Assembly: GCA_005784505.1 (NCBI GenBank)
Contig: VCAZ01000120.1
Span: 819,001 to 883,000 of the forward strand
DNA: 64,000 nucleotides
Reading direction: 5' to 3'
Source: Bagarius yarrelli
Lineage: Eukaryota; Chordata; Actinopteri; Siluriformes; Sisoridae
A program made the translations under genes and the position numbers. The notes under the pieces are model-generated. The model saw only the letters and a list, made by a program, of their open reading frames with translations. It searched no databases and was not told the DNA's origin. This document shows, piece after piece, positions 34,960 through 46,875 of this stretch. The first letter of the stretch is position 1. Each line of letters starts with the position of its first letter.

Positions 34960-34960
34960 T
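34530..34960. repeat. (GT)n, (GGAA)n and (GA)n microsatellite block
   Basis: GT tracts at about 34530-34564 and 34921-34957 bracket 'aaggaaggaagg' and long GA tracts (34650-34860). Confidence 0.95.
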
Positions 34961-35067
34961 GGAGAATAACTTTCACGTAGTGGAGAGGTGAAGGATGGAC
35001 TGTGTTTGGATGAGAAGGAGAACAAAGTAAGAAAACAAAATGAAGAATGACAGAAAGGAAAATGGGG

Positions 35068-35240
35068 AGAGGTGGTGGTGCAGTGATTAAGGTGTTGAAC
35101 TGCTAATTGGAAGATTGTGGGTTCGATTTTCAGCACCACCAACTTACCACTGTTGGGCCCCTGCGCAAGGCCCTTAACCCCCAATTACTTAGTTTTATTA
35201 AAGATATAAATGTAAGTCGCTCTGGATAAGGCTGGTTTAC
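35068..35240 (+). mobile_element. SINE-A, best-preserved tRNA-like head
   Basis: 'gtggtggtgcagtgattaag' (A box region), 'ttgtgggttcgattttcagc' (B box), 'ctgcgcaaggcccttaaccc', and 'aagtcgctctggataaggct'. The B box GGTTCGATT is close to consensus. Confidence 0.9.
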
Positions 35241-35825
35241 TCATCCGGTGGATTTGGTGATTTAGACCTCAACCTGTGCTGAAAGTTTACCAAGAATTAT
35301 TGGAATTTAAGGAATGTGTGTGTTGTTGTTTTTGTGCGTTTTTCAGAAGCAAATCTGTCTGGAGTTAGTTACACAGTGTTTGAAGCTAAACATTAGCAGA
35401 ACATTAGCGTTTCTCTGAAGGTTCTTCTATAGACTCTAGACCCCTAAAACGAAGCCCACATGGCTTTATCACCAACGGGTTTCTGATGGAATGTGAAAGG
35501 GGATGAGTTCAATCCCTCCGCAGTGAAGAGCAGATTCTTGGCTGGATAATAATCTCTACTGGGAGCCATAAGCAATGACCCTGACTTTTCCCATAGAACT
35601 GACAACGGCTGGAAGTATTCTCGTGTCTGTAAGCTATTTTCTGTTTTCACTGTGTGTGTGTGTGTGTGTGTGTGTTGATAAATGCTGGGTTTGAGCCTTA
35701 TAAGGACAGGTTAGATGATGCTCCTCTGTTTTGGTATGTTCGACCTCAGCGGTACAAAATCCTGCGGATCTTCAGGACTGAATCTGGAACCATGAGTAAA
35801 AACTCAAATCCAAAACATTTCTTAA

Positions 35826-36205
35826 GGCACGGGCAGGACGGTGGCTTAGTGTTTAGCACTGTTGCCTCACAGCAAGAAGGTCCAGGGTTCGATTCCCCTG
35901 CAGGGGTCTTTCTGTGTGGAATTTGAATGTTCTCCCTGTGTTTGTGTGGGTTTACTTCGGGTTCTCCGGTTTCATCCCACAGTCCAAAAACATGTATGTT
36001 AGATTAATTAGTGATTCTAAAATGCTCATAGGAGTATGTGTGTGTGTGTGTGTGTGTGTCCCTGTGATGGACTGGTAATCTGTCCAGGGTGTCATCCTAC
36101 TGTCTTTCACCCTTTCAGAGACGGCTGGTATAGACTCCAGCAGATCCCTGTGACCTCGAATTAGGAAATAAGCATCTATAGACAGATGAATGAATGAATG
36201 AATTA
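35826..36205 (+). mobile_element. SINE-B, full length with intact A and B boxes
   Basis: The A box lies in 'ggtggcttagtgtttagcac' and a perfect B box in 'gggttcgattcccctgcagg'. The body has 'ggttctccggtttcatccca', the 3' part 'agactccagcagatccctgt', and the end (GAAT)n(TTAA)n. This is the most complete SINE-B in the window. Confidence 0.92.
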
Positions 36206-38129
36206 ATTAATTAATGGTCCACACTGTGTGATTTTAGCTGTAATTTGTGTGTCTGAGTCCAATTTTCATAATCCTGTAATTCTACACTATTCTGGCTGTC
36301 TTTAATCTTTAGTTTGGCGTGTGACCAATAGTGATCAGTTTTTTTTTCTCCAATGAGTAAGAAGATTTCAGACTTTTTCCTGCGGTGTGACGTCTCCTAC
36401 AAATAATGGTAAACCAAGTACCAATAGGAGGACAGGACCTGATGACGCAATTAACGCTACAACCTACAGGAAAATGTGGAAACGAGTCTAAACAGCAAGA
36501 AGAGAAAAGAGTTTTAGAGGGAAAATGAGTGTTTGTATGACATGTAAACGTGGATTTGGAAGTTTTCTGTAAGGAGGAAGAATAAGAAAAATAAAAGGAA
36601 AGGATGAAGGAAGAAAGACAAGAAGGAGTGCAGGAAGTATCCTTATGACAAAAAAACATGCAGAGAAAGGAAGGAAGACAAAGAAGACAAAGATGGAAAG
36701 AAAAAAAGAATAGAAAAGAAAAGAAAAAAGAAAGTGCAGAAAAATTACTTTTGAATAAAGAACACATACAAAAAATGGAAAGAAGAAAGAAAGAAATGAA
36801 AGTTGGCAGGCTACGTCAAATCAGATTTTTTTGGACTGCTGTTCACAAAAGTGTTTAATATCAGATTTCCAGTGTGGACTGATCAACTGATCACGGAGAA
36901 GCGAAAGAACAAATTCTACATCTCACACAGCGTCCGCGTCATACAGAAAAATAAACACGGAAGACACTGAAGGCAGCGTTTATACAGTGATGTGCAGCAG
37001 ACGACATCGAATTAATGAGCAGACATTGAGGAGGATGAGTAGAATGGGGGGGGGGCATGACCACCGTCAGCTAAATCCATTATATATCAACTGTTTGTAG
37101 TTACGCACCAGTGCAGAATGATGACGCATGTCGAGAGAAAATAATTTAAAAGTGACATGAATTCTGACAAAAGTGTTCACGCTGCGGCCGCGTCGCAAAT
37201 CATCCGACCTGTGATCGATGTCAGACCATATATGGAAGTAGGATTCCATAAGGTGTCGTGAGAAAACAGATCTGAGTAAAATGAAATCGAGTTTGGTTCA
37301 CCTGCGATGTAAACAGATTGCTTGAAAATTGATGATTACAAAAAGTTCATTACATTAAACTCATTTGTTTTACTCAATTCAATGAAATGTAGCTGTAATG
37401 AAAGGTTCGAACTTCAGTAAAGAGAATCAGTTCCGAGTTGTTCTGACACATTTTTCCTGAAAACCACAAAGCAACGGCCTGAATATGAGTCTCTTAGCTT
37501 GGACGTGTTCCAGAGTGCTGGCCAATCAGACGGAGCGATCCTTTACGCCAACATGCTTTGACCTTTTTGCTGAATGTCTTGTTTTTTCCAGTGCTGTATA
37601 ATTCGTTAGAGCTCTAATGACCTCATCACAGTGTTGGTGGCTGGGCTGTGCCAATTCCTTGGACCGGACCATGAGGTCTACCACAGAGTAGGCTGGGACA
37701 CTGGAACACTGAAACGGTCATTTGCAGTCGAGAGACTGTCAGGCTGTGAGAAAAGAATTATGGTTCTACAAAAGACTGATGGTTGGGTAAAGTATGTAAA
37801 TGTTCAGGAATTTGCCGTGGTTCGGGTGTTGATGGGAATCCTGGCTGACCAGTCGGTCCAAACCGGTTAGGACCTGATTGTGCTCAAGGGCTCATTCTTA
37901 TGGTTTCTTCTTTCATTTTATTGCTTTTGATTCCTTGCCAGGATAATTATTCCTGTTCCTTTCTTTATTCCAAAGGAACGTTCTGGAATGTTTAGAACCA
38001 ATCTGTAATATTTTCTCTCTTGTAAGTGTATCCATAGTCGAAATTGGATTTAATTATGCCACCCTTTGAATTGGTTTAACATGCCACCCCTAGGGGAATT
38101 TGAACAAAAATGAAAATTGCCATTCACAT
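36206..38129. other. Noncoding DNA with an unassigned open frame
   Basis: 36330-37260 has A-rich purine sequence and 'aatcagatttttttggact', which resembles ends of fish MITEs. At 37633-37870 a 79-codon frame (..LGPDHEVYHRVGWDTG..., stop at 37868) follows a 'cctcatcacag' acceptor-like site and an upstream CCAAT box ('ggccaatcag', 37521). I do not recognise the product, and there is no downstream donor before the stop. Confidence 0.25.
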
Positions 38130-38370
38130 TTCTGGCTTTTGGCAGCTGGATGGTGCTGGAGATTAAACCCACAGTTTTCCAATCAGCAGTCCAACACTTT
38201 AACTACTGAGCTCTCACTTTCCCCAAGCGAGTGTTGGAATACTGATCGAAACTAGTGTTTTTTGGGGACCCAGAACAGATTAATGGCATTTCAATTCATT
38301 TCAATGGGAAAATTGATTTGACATACGAGTAATTTGAGTTACGAGCTCCATCACAGAACCAATTTCTCAA
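38130..38370 (-). mobile_element. SINE-A piece followed by a 'tacgagtaatttgagttacg' MITE piece
   Basis: 38130-38220 is a minus-strand SINE-A head ('gattaaacccacagttttcc'). 38235-38370 ('ggcatttcaattcatttcaa', 'acatacgagtaatttgagtt') is an inverted partial copy of the element at 41950-42445. Confidence 0.65.
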
Positions 38371-38880
38371 ATCAGTCGACGAAACCTTGAATGCCAGCAC
38401 CTCCAACCAGGTTGACACAATTTGCAGCACATTCGACAAAAATCCTACTTGACACCAACAGTTTTAGACATCTCAATATGGAACATCTGGCGATGTGTGA
38501 TCAGGAATGTCTCTGTTCTTAGTTATCTTTACGTCTCTGACTCCCTCTGTCTCATCGTCCACGTTAGCCATTCTGGTTGCCTTCTGCCTCACTGCCTTGC
38601 TCTTCGTTAGCTTCATGTTCATGGTGTGTGATAGCCAGTTAAACGCCAATGTTTGGTTCAAAAAGCTGCGCAATATCAAAAGTAGATTAAATGGTTGAAA
38701 AAAATTGTGCAAATTTCCCAGTCAAAGGAAATAATATAGACCGCGTCACCAAACAGATTAAAACTAAAGTAACAAGTCTGGGTTAAAAATGTAAAAGTAA
38801 AGTAAAGTTAGAAAAATAAATACCTTTATTACAACAAATAAAAACTTTTTTATCTTTAGCCACTTTCTTTTTTATAGTTT
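38371..38880. other. Noncoding DNA, no gene seen
   Basis: Nothing recognised apart from overlapping short frames near 38473-38712 on both strands, which show no family features. Confidence 0.35.
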
Positions 38881-38899
38881 AGCATACGTCAAACTGGAG

Positions 38900-39130
38900 T
38901 CTATACCAGGTACCGGGGAAAACCTGGACATTGTGAATGATAGATCATTTAGAAATGGCAGTCAGTCTACAGCATGTGTTTGGATTAGGGAAGGAAACCG
39001 GAGAAACCCGGAGGAACCTGGAGGAAACCCCTACAGTATACAGGAGAACAGGCAAAAACCGCACACACACCGGGAGAGGAGAGGAATCAAACTTTCAGCC
39101 CTAGAAGTGTGAGACAAATATGCCACACTA
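38900..39130 (-). mobile_element. SINE-B fragment, minus strand
   Basis: Contains 'gaaaccggagaaacccggag', 'aggagaacaggcaaaaaccg' and 'ggaatcaaactttcagccc' in the order of a reversed SINE-B body and head. Confidence 0.6.
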
Positions 39131-39271
39131 ATATTTCAGCAGTATGAGCTTTATTAAATTCCAGCAAAAATATTTAGCTGAAGTAAAAAAGAATCAGTAA
39201 AATAGGCAATGATTAATTTATACATTTTAACGATAAAATTAATTACAGTCTGGAGTTTTAGTCCCGAAAAC

Positions 39272-39430
39272 TGCCCACCTGGGATATCTGTCTGCCCACC
39301 TGGGATATCTGTCTGCCCACCTGGGATATCTGTCTGCCCACCTGGGATATCTGTCCCTCCACTTGGGATATCTGTCTGCCCACCTGAGAATTCTGTCTGC
39401 CCACCTGGGATATCTGTCTGCCCACCCTTT
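39272..39430 (+). repeat. 21-bp tandem repeat, about 7.5 copies
   Basis: The unit is 'ctgcccacctgggatatctgt', with two variant units ('ccctccacttggga', 'acctgagaattctgt'). The unit length is a multiple of three, so one plus frame reads PPGISVC repeatedly and the minus frame reads RYPRWAD repeatedly. This is a repeat, not evidence of a gene. Confidence 0.95.
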
Positions 39431-39506
39431 TATGGTTGGCAAGAACCAGGCCTGGGCTGGTGCAATCGGTTCATCTGTGCATGCAGTTCTGCAGGTTCTC
39501 TCTCTT

Positions 39507-39514
<8 letters not shown>

Positions 39515-39550
<36 letters not shown>

Positions 39551-39647
39551 AGATTCTGAACTGATTTCAAACCTTTGTGGAGGGTCATAGTCATAGTGTT
39601 ATTGGTCATACTGTCGCGACTGTCTCCAGACACACACACACCAGACA

Positions 39648-39679
<32 letters not shown>

Positions 39680-39805
39680 GAGCTCAGGTTACTTTCTACT
39701 TGTTGGAGATGACCTCACACACACAGATAGACACTCTGGGATTAGCGAAATTGCATCTATTCCATATTGCACATTTCCACCAGACACACACACACACACA
39801 TTTTT
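39515..39805. repeat. (CA)n microsatellite cluster
   Basis: CA tracts at about 39515-39549, 39630-39680 and 39785-39801 separated by short unique sequence. Confidence 0.95.
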
Positions 39806-39839
39806 CACACATCTCAGTTAACAATACACAGAATTTTTA

Positions 39840-40939
39840 GTTCCTGGTCACATATTGCACATTTTTATATTTTAATTTTAATATTTTGTATATTTATGTG
39901 TTTTAACAGCCATAATATGATTAACGATTCTATTATCCATCAGTAACGATTCTAATGAAGGTGTGGTTTTCCCCATGTAGCAGAGGCTGTAGTCACTTAC
40001 CTTACTGTTTGTGTGTGTTTGTGTGTGTGTGTGGTTTACAAATAATTACTTTACAGCTATCCTGTATCTATTATCAATACCCATTTTTTAGGGTTGGTAT
40101 TTGTATTGGTTTTGATCTATTCCCTGTAGCAGCGCTACAATTAGCAAAATTAGCAAAACAAGCTAGTTTTACCATGGCACCAGTGACCTCTGACCTCTGA
40201 CCAGTGACCTCGCCCATCCAAACTTTATTCTTTTTTATTATGTCTTTATCGAGGTTATGCAGTTCAGTTCAGAGCAGAGAACTCAAGAAACTCCGGAACA
40301 GATACACCGGATCGCCGGATCGTCCCAGGAGTTGTTCCAAGCTGTTATTATTTTTAACTTATTTGCATGGAAGCAAGAAAATCTCACTACTGTTTCCATG
40401 GGGATTCCTGCTCATTACACACACACACACACACACACACAAAACTTAACATTCAATGCAATAAATATCACAAACGTCTGTCTATAAAAGTGTTAGTGTG
40501 TAATAGTGAATAAGCAGCATCAGCAGCTTTGAGGATTTCTGTCCCTGTGTGTGTGTGTGTGTGTGTGTGTTTTAGTGGCTGTGTTCTAAAGAAGAGTGAT
40601 GGCATGGGTTTATTAAAAATTAATGACAGAGCAGATGTCATGCGTGCTCATCTTCATGGAGGAGGAACAAAATCCGAGCAGGAACATCTCAGATCTCACT
40701 CATGGACAGATTGGGATTCTTTCCTGATTGGCTTCTGCGCTGTTTCGCTTCCTCACGCTGTTTAAAACAGAAAGTGTGTCTGCGTGTGTGTGTGTGTCTG
40801 TGTGTGTGTGTGTGTTGAGGATCTCACTGGGCCGTTTGGTCTGGCATGAAGCCAGAGACGCCCCTTCCTTTGGAAAAGTCAACTCCCCATACAGTCTGTC
40901 TGACCGAAGTATGGATACGAGTGCTTGTTTGAGCATGTC

Positions 40940-40986
<47 letters not shown>

Positions 40987-41152
40987 CACTTTTACTTAAT
41001 GTCTGAATGAACAGCACCCACATGCATTCCCTCTGCTTGACTGCCATCCAAACTGGAGGTGGAGCTCCGCACTGACAACCGAGGATCTGTATAGAGAAGA
41101 AAAGAAAGAGAAAGAAAGAGAGAGAGACAGAGAGAGAGACAGAGAGAGAGAT

Positions 41153-41210
<58 letters not shown>

Positions 41211-41337
41211 AAGAGGTGAAAATTTGGATGCACCTGCTCGTGTTTTTCTTGAGGATTTAACTGGATAAGTGCAGGTACGTGTGATCGAGTGTTTGTGGTG
41301 TTGGAGTATGTTTTTGTCTGAGCACGTGTTCGACTGA

Positions 41338-41369
<32 letters not shown>

Positions 41370-41690
41370 TGTAAGTGTGTGTTTAAATAATTCATTTTAA
41401 TCCAAACACACAACATGATATATCATCAGATCAGCTCTCTCGTATTTTTTTCTAGTGTAAAAGCTTCAGTAATTATTAGTTAATAAATCAATGAATTAAT
41501 TAATCAACTCATTAATTATGTAACTTAGGGTTGAACATTAAATTATATATCATATTTAAACATTTGAATAACAACACTAGTAAGAAGAATTTTGGATTCT
41601 GATTGGTCAGGAGGTGCTAATGATTTTTAGCTTTGCCGCTTTTGGTTTCGCCTCTTAGTTGGGGACTCTTAATTTGTATTAATTTTTACA
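39840..41690. other. Noncoding DNA with microsatellites
   Basis: (CA)n at 40417-40440, (GT)n at 40543-40570, 40785-40816, 40941-40984 and 41338-41366, and (GA)n at 41105-41215. Between them, 40570-40760 and 41000-41100 look unique and moderately GC-rich. A donor-like 'gtgcag|gtacgt' at 41275 could close a noncoding first exon of arhgef4, but nothing else supports that. Confidence 0.4.
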
Positions 41691-41855
41691 TTTACAGCAT
41701 TTGGCAGATGTTCTTATCCAGAGTGACTTACATTTATCTCTTTTATCTAACTAAGCAACTGGGGGTTTAGGGCCTTGTTTAGGGGACCAGCACTGGTAAC
41801 TTGGTGGTGCTGGGAACTGAACCCACAATCTTCTGATCTAGCAGTCACACCATAA
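41690..41855 (-). mobile_element. SINE-A, minus strand
   Basis: 'cagcatttggcagatgttct' (tail complement), 'gggccttgtttaggggacca', and 'gctgggaactgaacccacaa' (B-box complement). Confidence 0.85.
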
Positions 41856-41949
41856 ACACACAATTTACAAACCACAATTTACAAATATTAGTGAAACTGA
41901 ACTAGTGTTTTAGTGTGTGTTCACGATTGTCCTGTATCAACACACTATT

Positions 41950-42445
41950 CTACTACAGCGGTGCGCTAAATTACGAGTTTAATTGGTTCTCATATTACTC
42001 ATATGTCAAATTAATTTTTCTATTGAAATGAATTGAAATGTCATTAATTCGCTCCAGGTCCCCAAAAAAACACTGCAATTTTATTTGCTTTTTATAAATA
42101 AAAAAAATTACTTATAAATAATAAATATTGTATAAAAACACTACAATAGGATGTACTGGAATAAACCGGTTTTATTAAGTATAATGTACAGCATTTACCT
42201 TGGAGATCAGACGACTCCACTTGCTAACGCGCATGTCTGACTAGCTATCGAGTGACACGCGGGATGCTGGGCGGATGTTACGGCGTTCACTGTGGCGTTC
42301 GCTACGCTAACTAGCGGTTGGGTGGCTGAAGTTGTATCGTAACCCGAATTTTAGCTCACAACTCAAAGCAAAAAAATCGTCCGGGAGGCGACTTGTATCT
42401 CCAAAAAACTTGTTAGTTGGGACACTCGTAAGTCAGAGTATCCCT
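41950..42445. mobile_element. MITE with 'ttacgag'/'ctcgtaa' ends
   Basis: The left end is 'gcgctaaattacgagtttaa' and the right end 'gacactcgtaagtcagagta'. The inside has 'gaaatgaattgaaatgtcat' and 'gtccccaaaaaaacactgca', shared in inverse orientation with 38235-38370. Superfamily uncertain. Confidence 0.6.
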
Positions 42446-42689
42446 GTCTTTAATTTTCCAAAGCTGCTTTGACACAAACTATTGCTAAAAGCGCTATAGA
42501 TATAAAGGGGACTTGACTTGCAGTTTTAATTAAACACAGGTTTTCATGGCAACACCTCATTTAAAAATGGTTTACACTAATAAAAGTGCAGCATTTGTTT
42601 AGGTCTGATCAAACTAATCTAATCTAAACATATCAGACATAGAGTTCTGTTGGTGATGACTTGGTTGCAGGTAAATTGTATGTGTGTGA

Positions 42690-43005
42690 GGTGTGTACTA
42701 TGTTCAGATCTTTAGTATGTGCAAATCAATGTATGTAAAGTTCCCATCCGGATTCTGAAGTACACAAACAATGGACACTTTACTGTCCCATGATCCCACG
42801 GCAAAAAGACGACTTGTCATATTCCAAAATGCGACGCAGCGACTTTACAAGTGTAGCTTTACATTTCACACCTTAAATTTACACAGCTGTAACCTCGTAG
42901 GTCACGTGATGGAGATCAACATAGCAGCTGTAGCATGTCCGAGTTTTATTCTTACTCCTGATAATAAACTATATTAACGATGATGATGTACTAATTCAAA
43001 AAAAG
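42690..43005. mobile_element. MITE-like repeat with 'tactatgt/agtatgt' left end
   Basis: The left part has 'gtgtactatgttcagatctt' and 'agtatgtgcaaatc'. The right part has 'tcgtaggtcacgtgatgg' and 'gagttttattcttactcctg'. A half copy with 'tcgtaggttacgtgacaa' lies at 61105-61260. The 68-codon frame inside is incidental. Confidence 0.5.
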
Positions 43006-43298
43006 TATTTACGGTATTTAAGTGTTACGTGATTTCGGGCGCAGCATCAGTCTCAGTTTCCTGATTAGTGCGTTTCCTGATTTTGTTCTGTGTGTGTGTG
43101 TGTGTGTGTGTGTGTCTAATGATTTTATCATGATAGCATCCTGTTTAGACTCTAAATGACGCATTACAGAAGTGATTTGATTCTTTATGTATAAATCGAT
43201 TCATTCTGATTCACTGGATCACAAATGAAGTGCAACATAAAGCCAAAACTGTTGGAAAAAAAAGAGTCTAAAGTTTTTAAATACTACTGTTAAGACAG

Positions 43299-43362
43299 TC
43301 TGTGACTCGGCTGGTCTGTGACTCGGCTGGTCTGTGACTCGGCTGGTCTGTGACTCGGCTGG
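43299..43362 (+). repeat. 16-bp tandem repeat, 4 exact copies
   Basis: The unit is 'tctgtgactcggctgg', identical in all copies. Perfect identity suggests recent expansion. Confidence 0.95.
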
Positions 43363-44455
43363 TCTGTAGTTTATTTCACCACCTCAGTGCTAAAACACGA
43401 AAAAATCTTGAAACAGACTGTCCCTGTATTCTGAGAGATGATAAAACAATCGAGTGATACTCAGTTCTCTCTCTCTACCCGTCTCCACCTCCCTCTTTCT
43501 CTACCTCTCTCTTCCTTCACCTCTCTCTGCATGTTTCTGTTTCTCTTTACCTCTCTCTCTTTTCCTCTCTTTCTACTCTCTCTCTCTCTCATAGCCAAAT
43601 AAAGATTGCGGTAGTGGATGGTTGACACTATAACAAATAGTCATTTGGCAGCAGTATCAGTGATCCGATTGCAGGAAATCCACCACTGGGTAATCCTGAA
43701 TCATATGACTGTAAGAGCCAACTGTGAATTATAACATTAATGACAGATTTAACCTTCATCTTCTATAGAACACTGGGAGTAATTTATAATGGATCATTTG
43801 ATGTGTGAGATCCTCAGATGCGGTAAAAACATCTGGTCCAAACCACATCCCATTTAGGTTAAGCAAAATTAAATTATAAATCTTGGACACTAAACTACTG
43901 TCCAGTCACTCTCATAGAGGATGTGGAAGAACATTGGTGGCCCAAAAAAACGTCATTCTAACGGAGAGTAATCACGAAATTAAAGAACATGTGGCAATAA
44001 TATATTTCAAACAGCAGAAAATAATTCAGAGGAAATTCCATCCCTACCTGGAGCTTTCATTCTTTGGAATGGAGTCCAAAGCTGATTTCAGTTCGGCTCC
44101 TATAGTGACCGTGAGCCATTTAGCTTCTCTGAGTGATGATCGTTAAATTTGGGGAGGGGAAACTGCTATAGAAAAGATATATTTTGTTGGTAACTAGAGG
44201 AAGAGTTAGAAGTAACTTTTAACTTGGATTCGTTTTTTTCTGCTGACAATATGTATTTTCGAGATTTTGTTCCATTACCTTGATCTGTCTTTCCTTAGCT
44301 CAGTTATGTGGCTTTCTAGACTTCCTTGATGATTATTCGTCAAACCAATTCGTAATCAATTCAATAAACTCACCTAAGGAGATGCACAGTTACTTGCGGA
44401 AGGAACAGAGCATGGGGGAAGACCTGAAGTAACTGGGGAGTGGTCCAGTAATATG
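43363..44455. other. Noncoding DNA with a CT-rich stretch
   Basis: A polypyrimidine tract at 43465-43592. An 87-codon plus frame (43883-44146) matches no family known to me and has no splice context. Confidence 0.35.
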
Positions 44456-44764
44456 AGTGTAATGATTCCCACCACCAGAGGGCTCCCTCGCCTAAGTATT
44501 AGCCACTTCCGCTAGTACTTCCTGTGGCTAGCTTTATAAGCTACCTAATCTGTGATTTTGTATTGTTTGTTAGTCAACCTACCGAGTGCACTCATGTTCA
44601 TGTCTGTCTGGTTTACTGAATTCTCCTCTGTTCTGGATGACGTTTTCTGTCTACTGCTTTGGATTTGTTTGTCTGGTCTGCCTGTTTATTGACTTCGCCT
44701 TTCACTGCAAAATAGATTCTACTGAAATCTGTAATTTGATGAATGATGCCAACAAGCTGTTGAT

Positions 44765-44950
44765 AGAAGTGGTAGCTCAGTGGTTAAAGCGTTGGACTGA
44801 TAATTGGAAGATTGGTGGTCGAATCCCAACACCACTGGGTTACCACTAGACCCTTGAGCGAGACCCCCAATTGCTTAGTTGTATAAAAGAGATGTAAGAT
44901 GTAAATCGCTCTGGATAAGGACGTCTGCCAAATAATGCAAATGTAAACAC
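44765..44950 (+). mobile_element. SINE-A, full length
   Basis: 'gtggtagctcagtggttaaa' (A box), 'attggtggtcgaatcccaac' (B box), 'cccaattgcttagttgtata', and 'gctctggataaggacgtctg'. All diagnostic parts are in order. Confidence 0.92.
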
Positions 44951-44954
44951 ACCA

Positions 44955-45712
44955 CTCCGTTTATTAAAACACTGACAAAACAACAAACAACTCAGTAAAA
45001 CCCTCACTAAAACCACTGACTAAAATCACTCACTAAAAACACTCACTAAAACCACTCACTAAAACCACTCACTAAAACCACTGACTAAAATCACTCACTA
45101 AAAACACTTACCAAAACACTCACTAAAAACACTCACTAACAACACTCACTAAAAACACTCACTAAAAACCCAGAACACTCACCAAAACACTCACTAAAAA
45201 CACTCACTGAAACACTCACTAAAAACACTCACTAAAACCACTGACCAAAAACACTCACCAAAAACACTTACCAAAACACTCACTAAAAACACTCACTAAC
45301 AACACTCACCAAAAACACTCAATTAAAAACACTCAATTAAAAACACTCAATAAAAACACATACTGAAACACTCAGTAAAACCCTCACTAAAACCACTCAC
45401 TAAAACCACTCACTAAAAAAAACACTCACTAAAAACACTCACCAAAAACCACTCAATTAAAAAACACTCAATTAAAAACACTCACTAAAAAACACTCAAT
45501 AAAACAACAATACTGAAACACACTCACTAAAACACTCACTAAAACCACTCACTAAAAACACCCACCAAAAACACTCAATTAAAAACACACTCAATTAAAA
45601 ACACTCACTAAAAACACTCACTAAAAACACTTACCAAAACACTCACTAAAACCACTCACTAAAACACTCACTAAAAACACTCAGTTAAAAAAACACTCAC
45701 TAAAAACACTCT
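44955..45712 (+). repeat. 'cactcactaaaa' minisatellite, about 760 bp
   Basis: Short units of about 12-14 bp ('cactcactaaaaa', 'ccactgactaaaat', 'cactcaattaaaaa') with higher-order blocks, for example 'cacttaccaaaacactcact' near 45106, 45268 and 45628. It starts right after a SINE-A and lies about 1.2 kb upstream of the first arhgef4 exon seen. Confidence 0.95.
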
Positions 45713-46875
45713 AATTAATATCTGTAAATTAAGAGTCCCCAAGTGAACTGAGCAAGTCAGAGGCGACAGCAACAGAGAACCAAAACTCCATCAGTGACAG
45801 AATGGAGAAAAAAAAACCAGGTTCAGTCGTGAGGTCAGTTCTACTCTGACCAGACAAACCAGTAGGTTTTTTCCATACTGCTCTAAAGATTCTGTGGTTT
45901 TGTCTGGATGGCCGTCTAGAGGACAAGGTCATCAGTGGGGACACTGCCACTGGGGCTTATATTAATACTACTGCTCTTAATACTGCCATCCTATTATTAT
46001 TGCTAATTCTATTAATATTAACCCTGTGCTATTACAGTAACTCGTGATACAGCTAAAGTTTAGTTTTTAATTACTGTGTGTGTGAGTGACTTTACAAGCC
46101 TAAAGAATTTCTCACATCTCCAGCAGGAAATGATTGTCTCAGATTAGGGCAAGCTTTGAGTGGAGAGCACCGCAATCCTGACTGTCGTACCAGTCACAAC
46201 ACTCCCACTTGTTTGCTCAGGTTTTGTGGGAGGAGATTGCGTTAAAGGTTTTCCCCTGGAATGGTTTACACAGGTAGCTTAAACTGCAGGGGACACTGGC
46301 GCACTCAAGAGGATGGAGAATAGAGGATAGACGATAAACAGAGCAATCAAGAAGGGAAGGGTGGAGAAAGAGACCACAGGCGCAGATTTCAGCTGGATTT
46401 CTGCACACTTCTACATGCTTATCAAACGCCCAGCAGTCTTTCTCATGCTTTGGACTGTAAATCGTGTGGCCTGAAATAGCTCTGAGTTTGTGTGTGTGTG
46501 TAAAAAAAGTATGAATGGGTACAGATGGTGATGAAGTGTGACTGATGATTACAGCTTCCTTTCTATGGGTGTGCTATGGTCTCCAAGCTGCTTTTTCTCC
46601 ACTGGGGTGTTAGGTCAAAAAGATTCCATTCAATTTCTGGAAAAAATACATTAACCTACAGTTCTGGAGAAAGATTGTAGACATGTTGTGGATGAGAACT
46701 TAGAAAAAAGTGTTTTATTTACATCTTCAAATCCTCTTAGTGTTTTTTCTGGCAGGTTTCTGTCACATTTCTTCTTTTTAGCATGCCACTCCAAAAGTGT
46801 ACATTATCAAAAGTGTGCACATCTTAATGAATGTTCCACATTTGCATTTTTTTTCACCTATTTGGTTTTCTGCAG
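45713..46875. other. Intronic DNA upstream of the large arhgef4 exon
   Basis: No exon recognised. It ends in a strong 3' splice site ('cctatttggttttctgcag'). The exon that precedes it in phase 0 was not found in the window. Confidence 0.5.

Noticed and set aside
41058..41276. Possible noncoding first exon of arhgef4 ending at GCAG|GTACGT
   Set aside because: Only a donor match supports it; there is no promoter signal, and the segment is mainly a GA repeat.
40700..41416. 238-codon minus frame
   Set aside because: Made of CA and GA microsatellite translation (HTHT, SLSL) joined by chance; no protein-like core.
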